A DNA stretch of 35,957 nucleotides, taken from positions 1 through 35,957 of the forward strand of contig DRSQ01000234.1 in assembly GCA_011372505.1 (NCBI GenBank). The letters run 5' to 3'. Of this stretch, positions 20,402-30,103 are shown one piece after another (position 1 is the stretch's first letter; every line of letters begins with the position of its first letter). The stretch is from Chlorobaculum parvum (GTDB lineage: Bacteria > Bacteroidota > Chlorobiia > Chlorobiales > Chlorobiaceae). The position numbers were made by a program, and so were the translations under genes. The notes below the pieces were generated by a model, which saw nothing but the letters and a program-made list of their open reading frames with translations, searched no databases and was not told where the DNA came from.

Positions 20402-21562
20402 ATGACAACCACTCCTGAATCGAACGACACGCTCGACCGGATACTCATGCTCTCGAAATTGCCCGGCATCGGTCCAGCACGCGCACGCGCCATGATTGCC
20501 GCTTTCGGCTCCGGCAGTGCGCTGCTCGAAGCAAACACTGACGCCCTCATCCAGATACCAGGCATCGGCGAAACACTTGCACGCCAGACTGCCGAAAACC
20601 TCGCAAGCCCGGCGTGGCGCAACAAGGCAAAGCTGGCCGCCGAAGAGCAGATCGAACGGGCCGGACGGCTGGATACGACCATCATCACCATGCTGGATCC
20701 AGCCTATCCAGAGCTGCTCAAGCAAATTTATGACCCGCCGCTCGCGCTCTTCGTCCGAGGCAATGTAAAGGCTCTCGTTCCACCATCATTAGCCGTGGTC
20801 GGCACCCGCCGGGCAACTTCGTACGGCAAACAGGCTACCGAGGTGCTCTGCCGCGACCTTGTCGGCATGGGGTTGGCTATCGTCAGCGGTATGGCCTACG
20901 GCATAGACATGACCGCACACCACGCCGCCTTGGAGCATGGCGGCGTAACCATCGCCGTGCTCGGTTGCGGCGTCGACACCATCTACACCGACCCGTCGGG
21001 CAGACTCTGGCCACGCATCATTGAGCGTGGAGGAGCAATCATCGCCGAGGACTGGCTCGGCACCGAACCCGTACCCGGCAACTTCCCCAGACGCAACCGC
21101 CTGATTGCCGGCATAACGCTCGGCACGCTGGTAGTCGAATCAGATGTCAAAGGCGGATCGATGATAACCGCCGCCAGCGCTCTCGAACAGAACCGCGAAG
21201 TTTTCGCCGTGCCGGGCAGCATCTTTGCCAAAGTTTCGCGAGGCCCGAACAGCCTGATTCAACGCTCGCAGGCCAAAGCGGTGCTCTCCGCAGAAGATAT
21301 TCTCACCGAGCTCCCCCCGGCCGCGCTTTTGCCAACAACTGGCCGCCAAGAGGCTGCACCATCGCTGCCCCCCCTGACTCCCGAAGAATCGCGCATTATT
21401 GAAACCCTCGAAAAGGAGGCAATCCATATCGACCTTATCGCCGAAAAAACTGCCCTCCCCCTCGAACAGCTTCTGGTGCATCTGTTCGAGCTTGAAATGA
21501 ACCGGATCATTCTGCAGGAGCCCGGGCAACTCTTCAGCATCCGTCCACCTGAAAGACGCTGA
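20402..21562 (+). CDS. dprA: DNA-processing protein DprA
   Basis: 386 aa; YDPPLALFVRGN, VVGTRRATSYGKQ, GMAYGIDMTAHHAAL, VLGCGVDTIYTDPSGRLWPRI, FPRRNRLIAGIT, VPGSIFAKVSRGPNSLI. Confidence 0.95.
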   Translation: MTTTPESNDTLDRILMLSKLPGIGPARARAMIAAFGSGSALLEANTDALIQIPGIGETLARQTAENLASPAWRNKAKLAAEEQIERAGRLDTTIITMLDPAYPELLKQIYDPPLALFVRGNVKALVPPSLAVVGTRRATSYGKQATEVLCRDLVGMGLAIVSGMAYGIDMTAHHAALEHGGVTIAVLGCGVDTIYTDPSGRLWPRIIERGGAIIAEDWLGTEPVPGNFPRRNRLIAGITLGTLVVESDVKGGSMITAASALEQNREVFAVPGSIFAKVSRGPNSLIQRSQAKAVLSAEDILTELPPAALLPTTGRQEAAPSLPPLTPEESRIIETLEKEAIHIDLIAEKTALPLEQLLVHLFELEMNRIILQEPGQLFSIRPPERR

Positions 21563-21593
21563 ACGCCACCCCGGAAAACCAGTGAACGTCACC

Positions 21594-21625
21594 GCTATTT
21601 CTCATTTCAGAAAATAGCATTTTAT
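21594..21625 (+). terminator. Candidate terminator after dprA
   Basis: gctatttct-catttc-agaaaatagc hairpin followed by attttat. Confidence 0.5.
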
Positions 21626-21713
21626 CACCGGATTGCTTACTTTTGGTGGTGTTGTACCGATGAGTTGATCAGAGAAAGACTCGCTGTTTTTATGTAACCC
21701 AAACAACCCGACA

Positions 21714-22253
21714 ATGTCAGATTTCAAAGGAATCAAAGTCATTTCCAGACTTCTTTTCGTTGCCCTTCTGCTGGGCACCTTCTTTACGAGCCGCCCGGCT
21801 GTTGCAGCCGCTAATGCTGCTCAGAAAATCGGGGTGGTCGATTACGGAAGAATCTTCCAGATGATGCCCGAAACCAAAGCCGCTGAAAAATCCATGCAGA
21901 CGGCTAAAGTCCAGACCAACCAGGAACTCGGAAAGATGCAGGCTTCACTGCAGGCAGCCGTGCAGACCTATCTGAAGCAGAAACAGAAAACTGGCAAAGC
22001 CGATTCGGCGCAGGAGCGTGCACTTCAGGGTCGTGAAGAGAACTTCAGAAAAATAGCTGCTGAAAAATCGAATACGCTGGCCAAGAAAGAAAAGTCGCTG
22101 ATTCTTCCCATCCGTCAGAAAATCGATGCCGCAGTGGCTTCAATCGCAAAAGCAGAGGGCTTCAACATGATTTTCGACAAGAACGTGCGCGTTTATGGCG
22201 ATGCTGAATCAGACATCACCTACAAGGTGCTCAACAGACTGAAAATCAAATAA
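21714..22253 (+). CDS. OmpH/Skp family outer membrane chaperone
   Basis: 179 aa with signal peptide; KIGVVDYGRIFQMMPETKAAEK..., coiled coil, FNMIFDKNVRVYGDAESDITYKVLNRLKIK. Confidence 0.88.
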   Translation: MSDFKGIKVISRLLFVALLLGTFFTSRPAVAAANAAQKIGVVDYGRIFQMMPETKAAEKSMQTAKVQTNQELGKMQASLQAAVQTYLKQKQKTGKADSAQERALQGREENFRKIAAEKSNTLAKKEKSLILPIRQKIDAAVASIAKAEGFNMIFDKNVRVYGDAESDITYKVLNRLKIK

Positions 22254-22271
22254 CCCTCGTTTTAAAGTCCA

Positions 22272-22820
22272 TTGAACTCTCGCCGGACAACGCTATTCTT
22301 TCTGGCTATACTGTTCAGTACCGTGACCGGTTGCGGCGCTCGTGATGAAAAGCGCCGCAGTGCCGATACGGTTGTTTCCTCACAAGAGCAACCCGCTCAG
22401 GAGAGCTGGGACATCACCATTGTCATCTCGGATTCAGGCGCAAGAAAAACGCTCATCAAAGCAGCTCACGCAGCTGAATACCACAAGGCTGACAAAAAGG
22501 AAATTCATGTCGATGGAGGACTCAGCGTTCGGATCGTCAATCCGGGCGGCTCGACGACGCTCATCACGGCAGGGCGAGGAATCGTGCACAACAATCATGA
22601 CATCGAAGCATTCGACGATGTCGTCATCCGTTCAGACGACGACACAGTGCTGCGTACCGAATACATCACACGCTCCGCGCGTGACCACATGATCCGGACG
22701 GACAAATACGTAACCATCACCAGTCCCTCTCGAACCATCCGGGGCTATGGCTTTGAAAGCGATGACGCCATGAAACAATACAGAATTTTTCATGCCAGCG
22801 GTGAGGCTTTATCACAATAA
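22272..22820 (+). CDS. lptC: LPS export ABC transporter periplasmic protein LptC (lipoprotein-like, TTG start)
   Basis: 182 aa; VTGC lipobox-like sequence, LptC-like repeating pattern ([26 protein letters not shown]...[38 protein letters not shown]). Codon at 22272 is TTG. Confidence 0.75.
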   Translation: MNSRRTTLFFLAILFSTVTGCGARDEKRRSADTVVSSQEQPAQESWDITIVISDSGARKTLIKAAHAAEYHKADKKEIHVDGGLSVRIVNPGGSTTLITAGRGIVHNNHDIEAFDDVVIRSDDDTVLRTEYITRSARDHMIRTDKYVTITSPSRTIRGYGFESDDAMKQYRIFHASGEALSQ

Positions 22821-22845
22821 TCATTTTGACCACAGTTGCATCAGT

Positions 22846-23232
22846 ATGAACGTACACATGCTCAAATCGAAGATCCACAACGCCATTGTCACCAGTGGAG
22901 ACCTCGAATACGAAGGCAGTATCACCATCGACAAGGAGTTACTCGAAATTGCCGATATGATGGCCAATGAGAAGGTGCTTGTGGTCAACAACAACAACGG
23001 CGAGCGCTTCGAAACCTACATCATCGAGGGCACCCGCGGGTTGCGGGAAATCCAGCTCAACGGTGCTGCAGCGCGCTGTGCCCTGCCGGGAGACGAAATC
23101 ATTATCATGAGTTTTGCGGAAATGGAACCTGAAGAGGCACGCAACTGGGAACCGATGATCGTGATCGTTGACCGGATGAACAATCCGAAACGCCGTCACC
23201 GTGTTGGCAAGGACGATGAATATCTCGGCTGA
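22846..23232 (+). CDS. panD: Aspartate 1-decarboxylase
   Basis: [25 protein letters not shown] (Gly-Ser self-cleavage site), [21 protein letters not shown]. Confidence 0.95.
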   Translation: MNVHMLKSKIHNAIVTSGDLEYEGSITIDKELLEIADMMANEKVLVVNNNNGERFETYIIEGTRGLREIQLNGAAARCALPGDEIIIMSFAEMEPEEARNWEPMIVIVDRMNNPKRRHRVGKDDEYLG

Positions 23233-23265
23233 AAATTCTTTCAAAACCAGACAAATACCCCTTTT

Positions 23266-24009
23266 ATGAGTTTGGCAATCGTCATCATGGCAGCCGGCAA
23301 AGGCACAAGAATGAAGTCCGACCTGCCAAAAGTGCTTCACCCTGCAAACGGCAGACCGGTCGTCGAGTATGTCATTGAAAAATCAGAGGCGCTTGAGCCC
23401 GAAACGATCGTGCTGATCACCGGCCACCAGTCTGAGAAGGTACGTCAGGCCACGAGTAAATTTGCCGTCCGCTATGCCCTGCAGGAACCACAGCACGGTA
23501 CCGGCCATGCGGTGATGCAGGCTGAGCCGCTGCTGAAGGAGTTCGACGGAGAGATCATCATTCTGTCGGGTGACGCCCCGCTTTTCACCACCGCCACCCT
23601 GAAAGAGCTAGCGGCGTTCCATCGCGCGAACAAGGCTGGCGCCACCGTGCTGACCGCCGAGATCGACGACCCGACCGGCTACGGACGGATCATCCGGAGC
23701 AAGAATGGCCAAGAAGTACTGAGAATTGTCGAACAGAAAGATGCGACCGAAGAGGAAAAAGCGGTCAACGAAATCAACTCAGGCGTCTATGTCTTCAACA
23801 CCGCCGAGCTGTTTGATGCTTTGCACAGCATCACCAACAATAATACCCAGCAGGAGTATTACCTGACCGACGTGTTCGGCATCTGCTTCGGCAAAGGGCG
23901 CAAAGTGTGCGCCTTCAAGGTTGCCGACCCCAACGAAATCCGCGGCATCAACACTCCCGAACAGCTCAGGGAAGCCGAAGCGCTGCTGCTAAGCGGCAAA
24001 TACGTGTAA
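23266..24009 (+). CDS. GlmU-like nucleotidyltransferase (UDP-GlcNAc pyrophosphorylase-type domain only)
   Basis: 247 aa; VIMAAGKGTRMKSDLPKVLHPANGRPVVEYVIE, LQEPQHGTGHAV, ILSGDAPLF, EINSGVYVF, EYYLTDVFGI; stops before any left-handed beta-helix acetyltransferase domain. Confidence 0.9.
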   Translation: MSLAIVIMAAGKGTRMKSDLPKVLHPANGRPVVEYVIEKSEALEPETIVLITGHQSEKVRQATSKFAVRYALQEPQHGTGHAVMQAEPLLKEFDGEIIILSGDAPLFTTATLKELAAFHRANKAGATVLTAEIDDPTGYGRIIRSKNGQEVLRIVEQKDATEEEKAVNEINSGVYVFNTAELFDALHSITNNNTQQEYYLTDVFGICFGKGRKVCAFKVADPNEIRGINTPEQLREAEALLLSGKYV

Positions 24010-24043
24010 GGAAAAGACTGCAGAATAACCAGAACATCATCGC

Positions 24044-24077
24044 AAATGCGGCTCTCTGACCGTCGAGAGCTGCATTT
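24044..24077. terminator. Bidirectional terminator between the convergent GlmU-like gene and the phosphofructokinase gene
   Basis: aaatgcggctctc-tgaccgtc-gagagctgcattt, near-perfect 13-bp stem. Confidence 0.8.
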
Positions 24078-25249
24078 CAATACAGGAACATCGGCTTACC
24101 CATCACACTCCTCATCTTCGGGCGGTAGTAGCGCAGATCATACAGCTCACTGATATCAACCTGCTTGGTGCTTGACGACACCTCTTCGAGCGGCACGGCA
24201 GCATAAACACCTTTCTGCAGCGCCACCATCACGCCAAAAGTTTGCCCGGCAATCAGCTCCACGGCAAGCTGGGCGAAATTGAACCCTACCATCAAGTCAA
24301 GCGCGTCGGGAATACCGGAGCGCATCAGATAGCCGAGCGGCTGGCAAATCACGTCCTGCCCAGTCAGCATGGAGATGGTTTCGCGAGTCAACTGCCCGAC
24401 ACTAACCGCTTCATCTCCATCGCCATTATAGCGACGTCCGCAATATTCGATCATCTTGCTGCCGACCATCCGGGCACCTTCGCTGATAGCGATCATGGCA
24501 TACCGGCTCGGGTTGGCAGCCTTGTCTTCGATGAGATAGTCAGCAAGGGTTTCCGGGTCGAAGGGCACCTCCGGAATAAGAGCGCGGTCAACTCCAGCCA
24601 GGTAAGAGCTGATCAGGCAGGTCTCACCAGTGCTGCGACCAAAAAGCTCGACAATCGTGATACGCTCATGCGAACCGGAACTGGTGCGAAGCTGATGAAT
24701 GTACTGAACGCTTCTGGTGACCGCCGTACCGAATCCGATGCAGTAATCGGTGCCATAGACATCATTGTCCATCGTCTTGGGCACACCAATAACCTTGACC
24801 CCTTTGCGCGACAGATGCTCGGCATAGCCGATGGTATCGTCGCCGCCGATGACAATGAGTACATCGAGACCAAGAGCATCGATGCTTGAGAGGACGTGGT
24901 CGGTCAGGTCGAAGTTTCCGGAATGGCGAAGACCAGAGCCCATCAGCTCCGGTGAATTGCGCAGGAAGGGGGGGATTTCTTTCTTTTTGAGGTTGCCAGG
25001 ATGGAGCCGGCTGGTATGGAGCAGCGTGCCGCCAGTACGATCGATTCGCCGGACAGATTGCACATCCAGATCAACGATATGCTCCTCGCGGCTCGACGGA
25101 TCAGAGGCATCGAAAGCCAGAAGACCGTTCCAGCCCCGGCGGATACCCGTAACCCGATAGCCCCTCTCGGTGCTGATGGTCACGATCGTCTTGATACACG
25201 CATTGATGCCGGGGGCGTCACCCCCGCCGGTCAAAACACCGATATGCAT
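24077..25249 (-). CDS. 6-phosphofructokinase family, probably pyrophosphate-dependent
   Basis: [63 protein letters not shown]. Start trimmed from 25342 to ATG 25249. Confidence 0.9.
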   Translation of the reverse strand: MHIGVLTGGGDAPGINACIKTIVTISTERGYRVTGIRRGWNGLLAFDASDPSSREEHIVDLDVQSVRRIDRTGGTLLHTSRLHPGNLKKKEIPPFLRNSPELMGSGLRHSGNFDLTDHVLSSIDALGLDVLIVIGGDDTIGYAEHLSRKGVKVIGVPKTMDNDVYGTDYCIGFGTAVTRSVQYIHQLRTSSGSHERITIVELFGRSTGETCLISSYLAGVDRALIPEVPFDPETLADYLIEDKAANPSRYAMIAISEGARMVGSKMIEYCGRRYNGDGDEAVSVGQLTRETISMLTGQDVICQPLGYLMRSGIPDALDLMVGFNFAQLAVELIAGQTFGVMVALQKGVYAAVPLEEVSSSTKQVDISELYDLRYYRPKMRSVMGKPMFLY

Positions 25250-25271
25250 GAAGAGCTGGGTCGAAAGGTTA

Positions 25272-25769
25272 TTACTTGCGCGAACGCCTCGGCTTTTTGG
25301 GCTCGGCGCCCTCGGCCTCCTTTTTGCGCGTATCGGTGGCAATCTGGCTGGAGGTACGGGTATCGAGCGTCTCCGACTCGGCCTGCAATCCAGCGCTCCT
25401 CATAGAATAGAATTCGATCAGGTTACCATCGGGATCCATCACGAAAAAGGCCATGCCCTCCCGCCGATGCGCAGGACGGGTGACCAGATGAACCCCTTTG
25501 CCCTCAAGATAGACAGCCGCCTCTTTGACTTCATCATCCGAAGCCAGCCTGAAACCAAAGTGATCCACCCGGATGTCTCTCGCATCGGCCGTGCCAGGCG
25601 TTTCTGCCTTGACCAGAACAAAAAGATCAGAGTTGAGCCGCAGGTAAGTAATATTGGCACCGGCCCGGTGATCTACCCGGAAACCGAGAATGCCCACGTA
25701 GAACTCTTCGGATAAACGCACATCGTTAACCCGAAGGGTGATCTGATTAATCCCCGTCAGTTTCATCAT
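25272..25769 (-). CDS. VOC/glyoxalase-fold protein with basic C-terminal tail
   Basis: [34 protein letters not shown]...[16 protein letters not shown]...[17 protein letters not shown]; Lys/Arg-rich tail. Start trimmed from 25898. Confidence 0.85.
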   Translation of the reverse strand: MMKLTGINQITLRVNDVRLSEEFYVGILGFRVDHRAGANITYLRLNSDLFVLVKAETPGTADARDIRVDHFGFRLASDDEVKEAAVYLEGKGVHLVTRPAHRREGMAFFVMDPDGNLIEFYSMRSAGLQAESETLDTRTSSQIATDTRKKEAEGAEPKKPRRSRK

Positions 25770-26100
25770 CTTTCTCTGATTCTGCGGCCTTTGTTTCGAC
25801 CGGTTTTTCCAGAATATAATCGTACTGGTGATCGAAATACTGCTCCACAGCCTGCCGCGAAGGCTTTTCACGGCACTCGAACTCGACGCTGATGGCAATC
25901 TGCTCCGGGAACACCTTTTCGGACTCGGACTCAGAGGTGGGGTTCCGGATCATCTCCTTGTAAGGAAGCAGACGCTCTTCCAGTTCAGACCGCTCAGCCT
26001 CGTGAATCTCCCTTGCGCGTTTTGAGATGGCCACAACGGTTTCATACAGGTTTCCATGCGTACTTCTGAGCTTGTTCAGATCTACAGGTTTGACCGACAT
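25747..26100 (-). CDS. rpoZ: DNA-directed RNA polymerase subunit omega-like
   Basis: 117 aa; NLYETVVAISKRAREI motif, directly downstream of gmk as is common for rpoZ. Confidence 0.75.
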   Translation of the reverse strand: MSVKPVDLNKLRSTHGNLYETVVAISKRAREIHEAERSELEERLLPYKEMIRNPTSESESEKVFPEQIAISVEFECREKPSRQAVEQYFDHQYDYILEKPVETKAAESEKDDETDGD

Positions 26101-26112
26101 TGCAATAGTGCG

Positions 26113-26709
26113 TTATGATTGTGGAAGAAACTGCGCGATCTTCGAGGCAACAAGATCGACAGTGCGTTCGAGATCGTCGTTGACCACGACAACATCGAAC
26201 TGATCGGCACAGGCAAGCTCCATCTCCGCGCGTTCGAGCCGCATGGCAAGAGCCTCCGCTGACTCGCTTTTGCGTGACTGCAACCGCTGTGCAAGTACCT
26301 CCATGCTCGGAGGTTTGAGAAAAACGAGCAGCGCCCGCTCTCCAAAAATTTTTTTGAGGTTCAACGCCCCCTTCACATCGAGATCGAACAGGAGATTACG
26401 GCCTTCATCAACCGCTTCCCGCGTCTTGCCGAGCAGCGTTCCGTAGTAGTTGCCGAAAAAGAACTCGTGCTCGATAAAGCCTTCCTCTGCAATGAGTTGC
26501 TCGAAGCGCTCACGGGTCAGAAAGTGGTAATCGACCCCGTCCTGCTCACCAGCTCTTATGGCGCGGGTAGTGGCTGAAACCGAAAACTCCAGGCAGCCGA
26601 GACGCTCCATCACCAGCTTCGCCACGGTGGACTTGCCGGTGCCAGAAGGCGCTGAAAAGACGATCAGCCGGCCCTGTTTGGAATCGTGCTGGTCACTCAT
26701 TGGCATCAC
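26113..26709 (-). CDS. gmk: Guanylate kinase
   Basis: GRLIVFSAPSGTGKSTVAKLVMER, SVSATTRAIRAGEQDGVDYHFLTRERFE, FGNYYGTLLGKTREAVDEGRNLLFDLDVKGA. ATGA overlap with the upstream yicC-like gene. Confidence 0.95.
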   Translation of the reverse strand: MMPMSDQHDSKQGRLIVFSAPSGTGKSTVAKLVMERLGCLEFSVSATTRAIRAGEQDGVDYHFLTRERFEQLIAEEGFIEHEFFFGNYYGTLLGKTREAVDEGRNLLFDLDVKGALNLKKIFGERALLVFLKPPSMEVLAQRLQSRKSESAEALAMRLERAEMELACADQFDVVVVNDDLERTVDLVASKIAQFLPQS

Positions 26710-27596
26710 TCGATATTCTGCAACTGCTCCCGAACCTTTTCAAGCTCTTCCTTGATGTGCACCACTTTCTGGGAGATATCAGCGTTCTGAGATTTCGAAG
26801 CGATGGTGTTTGCCTCGCGAAGCTGCTCCTGCAACAGGAAGTTGAGCTTGCGGCCCGAACCGCTCGACATGTTGTTCAGCTCCTCGATAAAAAACTTGTT
26901 GTGGCTGTTGAACCTGGTGCACTCCTCGGTAATATCGAGCTTGTCGGCAGCCATCACGATCTCCATTTCGAGCCGATCCCTGCTGTACTCTACATCCCGA
27001 CCGGCAATAGCGCTGATCTTGGAAGAGAGGCGCTTGCGGATGGTTTCGAGGTTATCGGCAGCGATCACCTGAATTTCGGCGAGGGTGCGGTCGATTTCGG
27101 CGATTCTCGCCGTGAAGTCACCAGCAAGCTCTTCGCCCTCTTTACGGCGCATCTCCTTGAGCTTCTCGACAGCTTCGACAACAACCGATTGGGCCACAGG
27201 CCAGATTTCATCAGGCTTGTCAAGGATGGAGTTTTCAGGCTCGAAAATTTCCGAGAAACGCAGAATCTGATCGAGCGTAATCGGCGCCTCGATACCAGCC
27301 TCACGCCTGACGGTTTCAAGCAGGGCTTTGTAACCCCTGACCTTTGCGGCATTGACAGTTACCGGCAACTGCTCGTCCTTTTCATCGAGCTGAAGCTGAA
27401 CGAAGGCCGATATTTTCCCGCGCTGGAAATTACCGCGGATCAGCTCCCTGACTTCAAGTTCGCGAGCAAGAAGCTGCCTTGGAAGCTTGACACCGATCTC
27501 AGCAAAACGATTGTTAACCGAGCGAAGTTCAACAAGCACTTTCATGCCTTTTTCCGCGCGCTCGGCGCTGCCATAGCCGGTCATGCTTTCCAACAT
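26706..27596 (-). CDS. YicC family endoribonuclease-like protein
   Basis: 296 aa; MLESMTGYGSAE...VELRSVNNRFAEIGVKLPRQL...EECTRFNSHNKFFIEEL...GRKLNFLLQEQLREANTIASKSQNADIS. Confidence 0.93.
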   Translation of the reverse strand: MLESMTGYGSAERAEKGMKVLVELRSVNNRFAEIGVKLPRQLLARELEVRELIRGNFQRGKISAFVQLQLDEKDEQLPVTVNAAKVRGYKALLETVRREAGIEAPITLDQILRFSEIFEPENSILDKPDEIWPVAQSVVVEAVEKLKEMRRKEGEELAGDFTARIAEIDRTLAEIQVIAADNLETIRKRLSSKISAIAGRDVEYSRDRLEMEIVMAADKLDITEECTRFNSHNKFFIEELNNMSSGSGRKLNFLLQEQLREANTIASKSQNADISQKVVHIKEELEKVREQLQNIE

Positions 27597-27676
27597 ATGC
27601 AGATCCAGTTACATTCTTGAAGATACCTGCAGAACCCAGGTTCCGCAGGCGTCGGGTATGGGGATTTCGCTCCTGC

Positions 27677-27946
27677 TTATTTACGCAGATCGAGATCGGC
27701 AAGCACCTTGCGGTAGCGCTCGATATCGACTTTCTTGAGGTAGTTCAGCACGCGTTTGCGCTTGCCGACCAGCATCAACAGTCCGCGGCGTGAGTGCTTG
27801 TCTTTGGGATGCTGCTGAAGGTGACCGGTCAGATCGGCGATCCTGCGGCTGAACAGGGCAACCTGAACTTCCGCTTTTCCGGTATCCGTCGCAGAATCAC
27901 CAAACTTCGTAACAATCTCGGTTTTGTGTTCTTTTGCCAGACCCAT
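27677..27946 (-). CDS. rpsO: 30S ribosomal protein S15
   Basis: 89 aa; TDTGKAEVQVALFSRRIADLTGHLQQHPKDKHSRRGLLMLVGKRKRVLNYLKK. Confidence 0.97.
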   Translation of the reverse strand: MGLAKEHKTEIVTKFGDSATDTGKAEVQVALFSRRIADLTGHLQQHPKDKHSRRGLLMLVGKRKRVLNYLKKVDIERYRKVLADLDLRK

Positions 27947-28002
27947 GGTAGTAAATAACTAGTAGTGAAATAAAAACAAAAAATACGGCCTGAAATATAA
28001 CA

Positions 28003-28968
28003 TTATTTCAGATATAATTCCGCCTTTTTTTGATCAACCAGCAGCTGCGCCTTGAGCTCATCGATTGAATTGAAGCGCTGTTCTGGCCTGATGAAATCGA
28101 GCAACTGCAAAACCAGTACAGTTCCGTACAGCTCGCCAGAGAAGCCGACGATGTGCGCCTCGACAGTCACCGATCCGTCCTTTTCAACGGTCGGCCGACG
28201 ACCAATGTTCATCATAACCGGCCAGTCGCGTCCACCGATCGTGACCCTGGCTGCATAGACGCCGTGCGCCGGAAGCTGCTTGCATCGGTCAGTCAGCTCG
28301 ATGTTGGCTGTCGGAAATCCAAGCTGACGACCAAGCTTGTTGCCCTTAACAACATACCCGCTGATGATGTAGGGTGATCCGAGGCAGACGTTTGCCTCAC
28401 GAATACGGCCTTCAACAAGAAGGTGCCTGACCCGGGTGCTCGAAACCGGCGAACCATCAACAATGACTTCGCCGACCACCTCAACCCCAAAACCGTGCTC
28501 TTCTCCAAGCTGGCGCAAAGTTTTGCCGCTACCGCTCCGGTCACTCCCGAACCCGTGGTCATAGCCCACGGTCACCTGGCGCGCGCCGAGCATCCTCACT
28601 AGAACATCACGGATGAAATCGGCTGAACTTTTCCGGGAGAATTCCCGGTCGAACCGAATGACGAACAAAAGATCGACCTGCATGGTTCTGAAGTGCGCGA
28701 CCTTCTCGTCAAAGGTGGTCAGGAGCTCCACCTGACACTCCAAGCCACGTTCAAGCACGAGTCTCGGATGGGGATCAAAGGTCACCACGACGCTTCTCAG
28801 GCTATCCTGCCGGGCCTTGTCGATCATGCTGCCAATAATCTTGCGATGACCGACATGAAGCCCATCGAACGAACCAATGGTTATTGCCGAAGGTTCAGGC
28901 TTCAGGGGCACCACTTGGCCGGTATCGGCATCATGAACCGTATCGCCCTGTAAAACAACGACGCGCAT
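28003..28968 (-). CDS. ribF: Bifunctional riboflavin kinase/FAD synthetase
   Basis: ITIGSFDGLHVGHRKII, VTVGYDHGFGSDRSG, SSTRVRHLLVEGRI, KGNKLGRQLGFPTANIEL, HGVYAARVTIGG. Start trimmed to ATG 28968. Confidence 0.95.
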   Translation of the reverse strand: MRVVVLQGDTVHDADTGQVVPLKPEPSAITIGSFDGLHVGHRKIIGSMIDKARQDSLRSVVVTFDPHPRLVLERGLECQVELLTTFDEKVAHFRTMQVDLLFVIRFDREFSRKSSADFIRDVLVRMLGARQVTVGYDHGFGSDRSGSGKTLRQLGEEHGFGVEVVGEVIVDGSPVSSTRVRHLLVEGRIREANVCLGSPYIISGYVVKGNKLGRQLGFPTANIELTDRCKQLPAHGVYAARVTIGGRDWPVMMNIGRRPTVEKDGSVTVEAHIVGFSGELYGTVLVLQLLDFIRPEQRFNSIDELKAQLLVDQKKAELYLK

Positions 28969-28972
28969 AGTA

Positions 28973-29695
28973 TTACTCTTCGATGGCCGAAGCGGCACGG
29001 CCTATTTCATCAACAATGACCTCAACGCTCATCGCCTCAGAAAGGTTGTACTGACCGATCAAAACCCGTTTCAGAGCTGAAAGGTACCCGCCAACTCCAA
29101 GCAATTCACCAAGCTCGTGAGCGATCACCCGGATATAGGCCCCCTTCGAAACCGTGATTGAAAAATGAACGAAGGGCAACTCGATACCGGTGATCTCGAA
29201 ACGGTGAATTTCGATACGGCGCGCTTTGCGCTCCTTGACCTCATGACCTTGCCGCGCCAGCTCATAGAGCCGCTTGCCGTTGTGCCAGACCGCCGAGTGC
29301 ATCGGGGGCTGCTGCAACCGCTCACCGACCATCGATACCGCCGCCTCGCGGATAGCCTTTTCGTCGAGCGCGGAAACATCGCGGATATCGTACTCCTCGC
29401 TCTCCGTGTCGTGGCTGGCTGTTTTTGCGCCAAGCCTGATGGTGCCTTCGTAACCCTTGTCCAGAATTTCCAGCGATGAGATCGTCTTGGTCTTCCTGCC
29501 GGTGGCAAGAATCAACAGGCCGGTTGCTTTGGGGTCAAGCGTGCCGCAGTGGCCGACTTTTCGCTTCGCGCCGTTGCGTTTGTACGCACCGCGGATTTTG
29601 GCCACGACGTCGAACGACGTCCAGTCGAGCGGTTTGTCAACCAGCAAGTAATCGCCCTCTTCACTCAGAACGGGCATGGCGGTGTGAGGCGTCAT
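28973..29695 (-). CDS. truB: tRNA pseudouridine(55) synthase
   Basis: LLVDKPLDWTSFDVV, VGHCGTLDPKATGLLILATG, QQPPMHSAVWHNGKRLYELAR, KGAYIRVIAHELGELL. Confidence 0.96.
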   Translation of the reverse strand: MTPHTAMPVLSEEGDYLLVDKPLDWTSFDVVAKIRGAYKRNGAKRKVGHCGTLDPKATGLLILATGRKTKTISSLEILDKGYEGTIRLGAKTASHDTESEEYDIRDVSALDEKAIREAAVSMVGERLQQPPMHSAVWHNGKRLYELARQGHEVKERKARRIEIHRFEITGIELPFVHFSITVSKGAYIRVIAHELGELLGVGGYLSALKRVLIGQYNLSEAMSVEVIVDEIGRAASAIEE

Positions 29696-29724
29696 GACGA
29701 GCGTACTCCGGAAAAAATAGGCAG

Positions 29725-30084
29725 TTACTGCTCTTCTTCCGGGCTTCGCCTGACCGACTTGAGCAACTGCTCGATCCGGTTAGCCTGCTCGAACAAGCGG
29801 TCTTCGTAGAACTCCAGCTCCGGAATTCGCCTGAACTGGTTCCGGATTTTCGACGAAAGAATCTTGCGAAGCGCCTTGGTTTCGGTGTGCAGGAACTCCA
29901 TCAGCTCGGCTCGCTCGGCTTCGGAGCCGATGATCGATACATACACTCTGGCGATGCCCAGGTCGGCCGTGACCTTCACCTCGGTCACGGTCGACAGAGG
30001 GCCGCTGCGGGGCAGCTCCTTCTCGAAGATAGCGCTCAACTCGCGCTGCAAGAGCGAGGCGACTTTTTCAGTTCGTATCGACAT
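29725..30084 (-). CDS. rbfA: 30S ribosome-binding factor
   Basis: 119 aa; EKVASLLQRELSAIFEKEL...VTEVKVTADLGIARVYVSI...RIPELEFYEDRLFEQANRIEQLL. Confidence 0.93.
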   Translation of the reverse strand: MSIRTEKVASLLQRELSAIFEKELPRSGPLSTVTEVKVTADLGIARVYVSIIGSEAERAELMEFLHTETKALRKILSSKIRNQFRRIPELEFYEDRLFEQANRIEQLLKSVRRSPEEEQ

Positions 30085-30103
30085 CCGGACTCCCTTTCGT
30101 TGT

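Noticed and set aside
27626-27649. Hairpin cctgcagaacc/ggttccgcagg downstream of rpsO
   Set aside because: Good stem but no clear U-tract on the minus strand; not confident enough to call a terminator.
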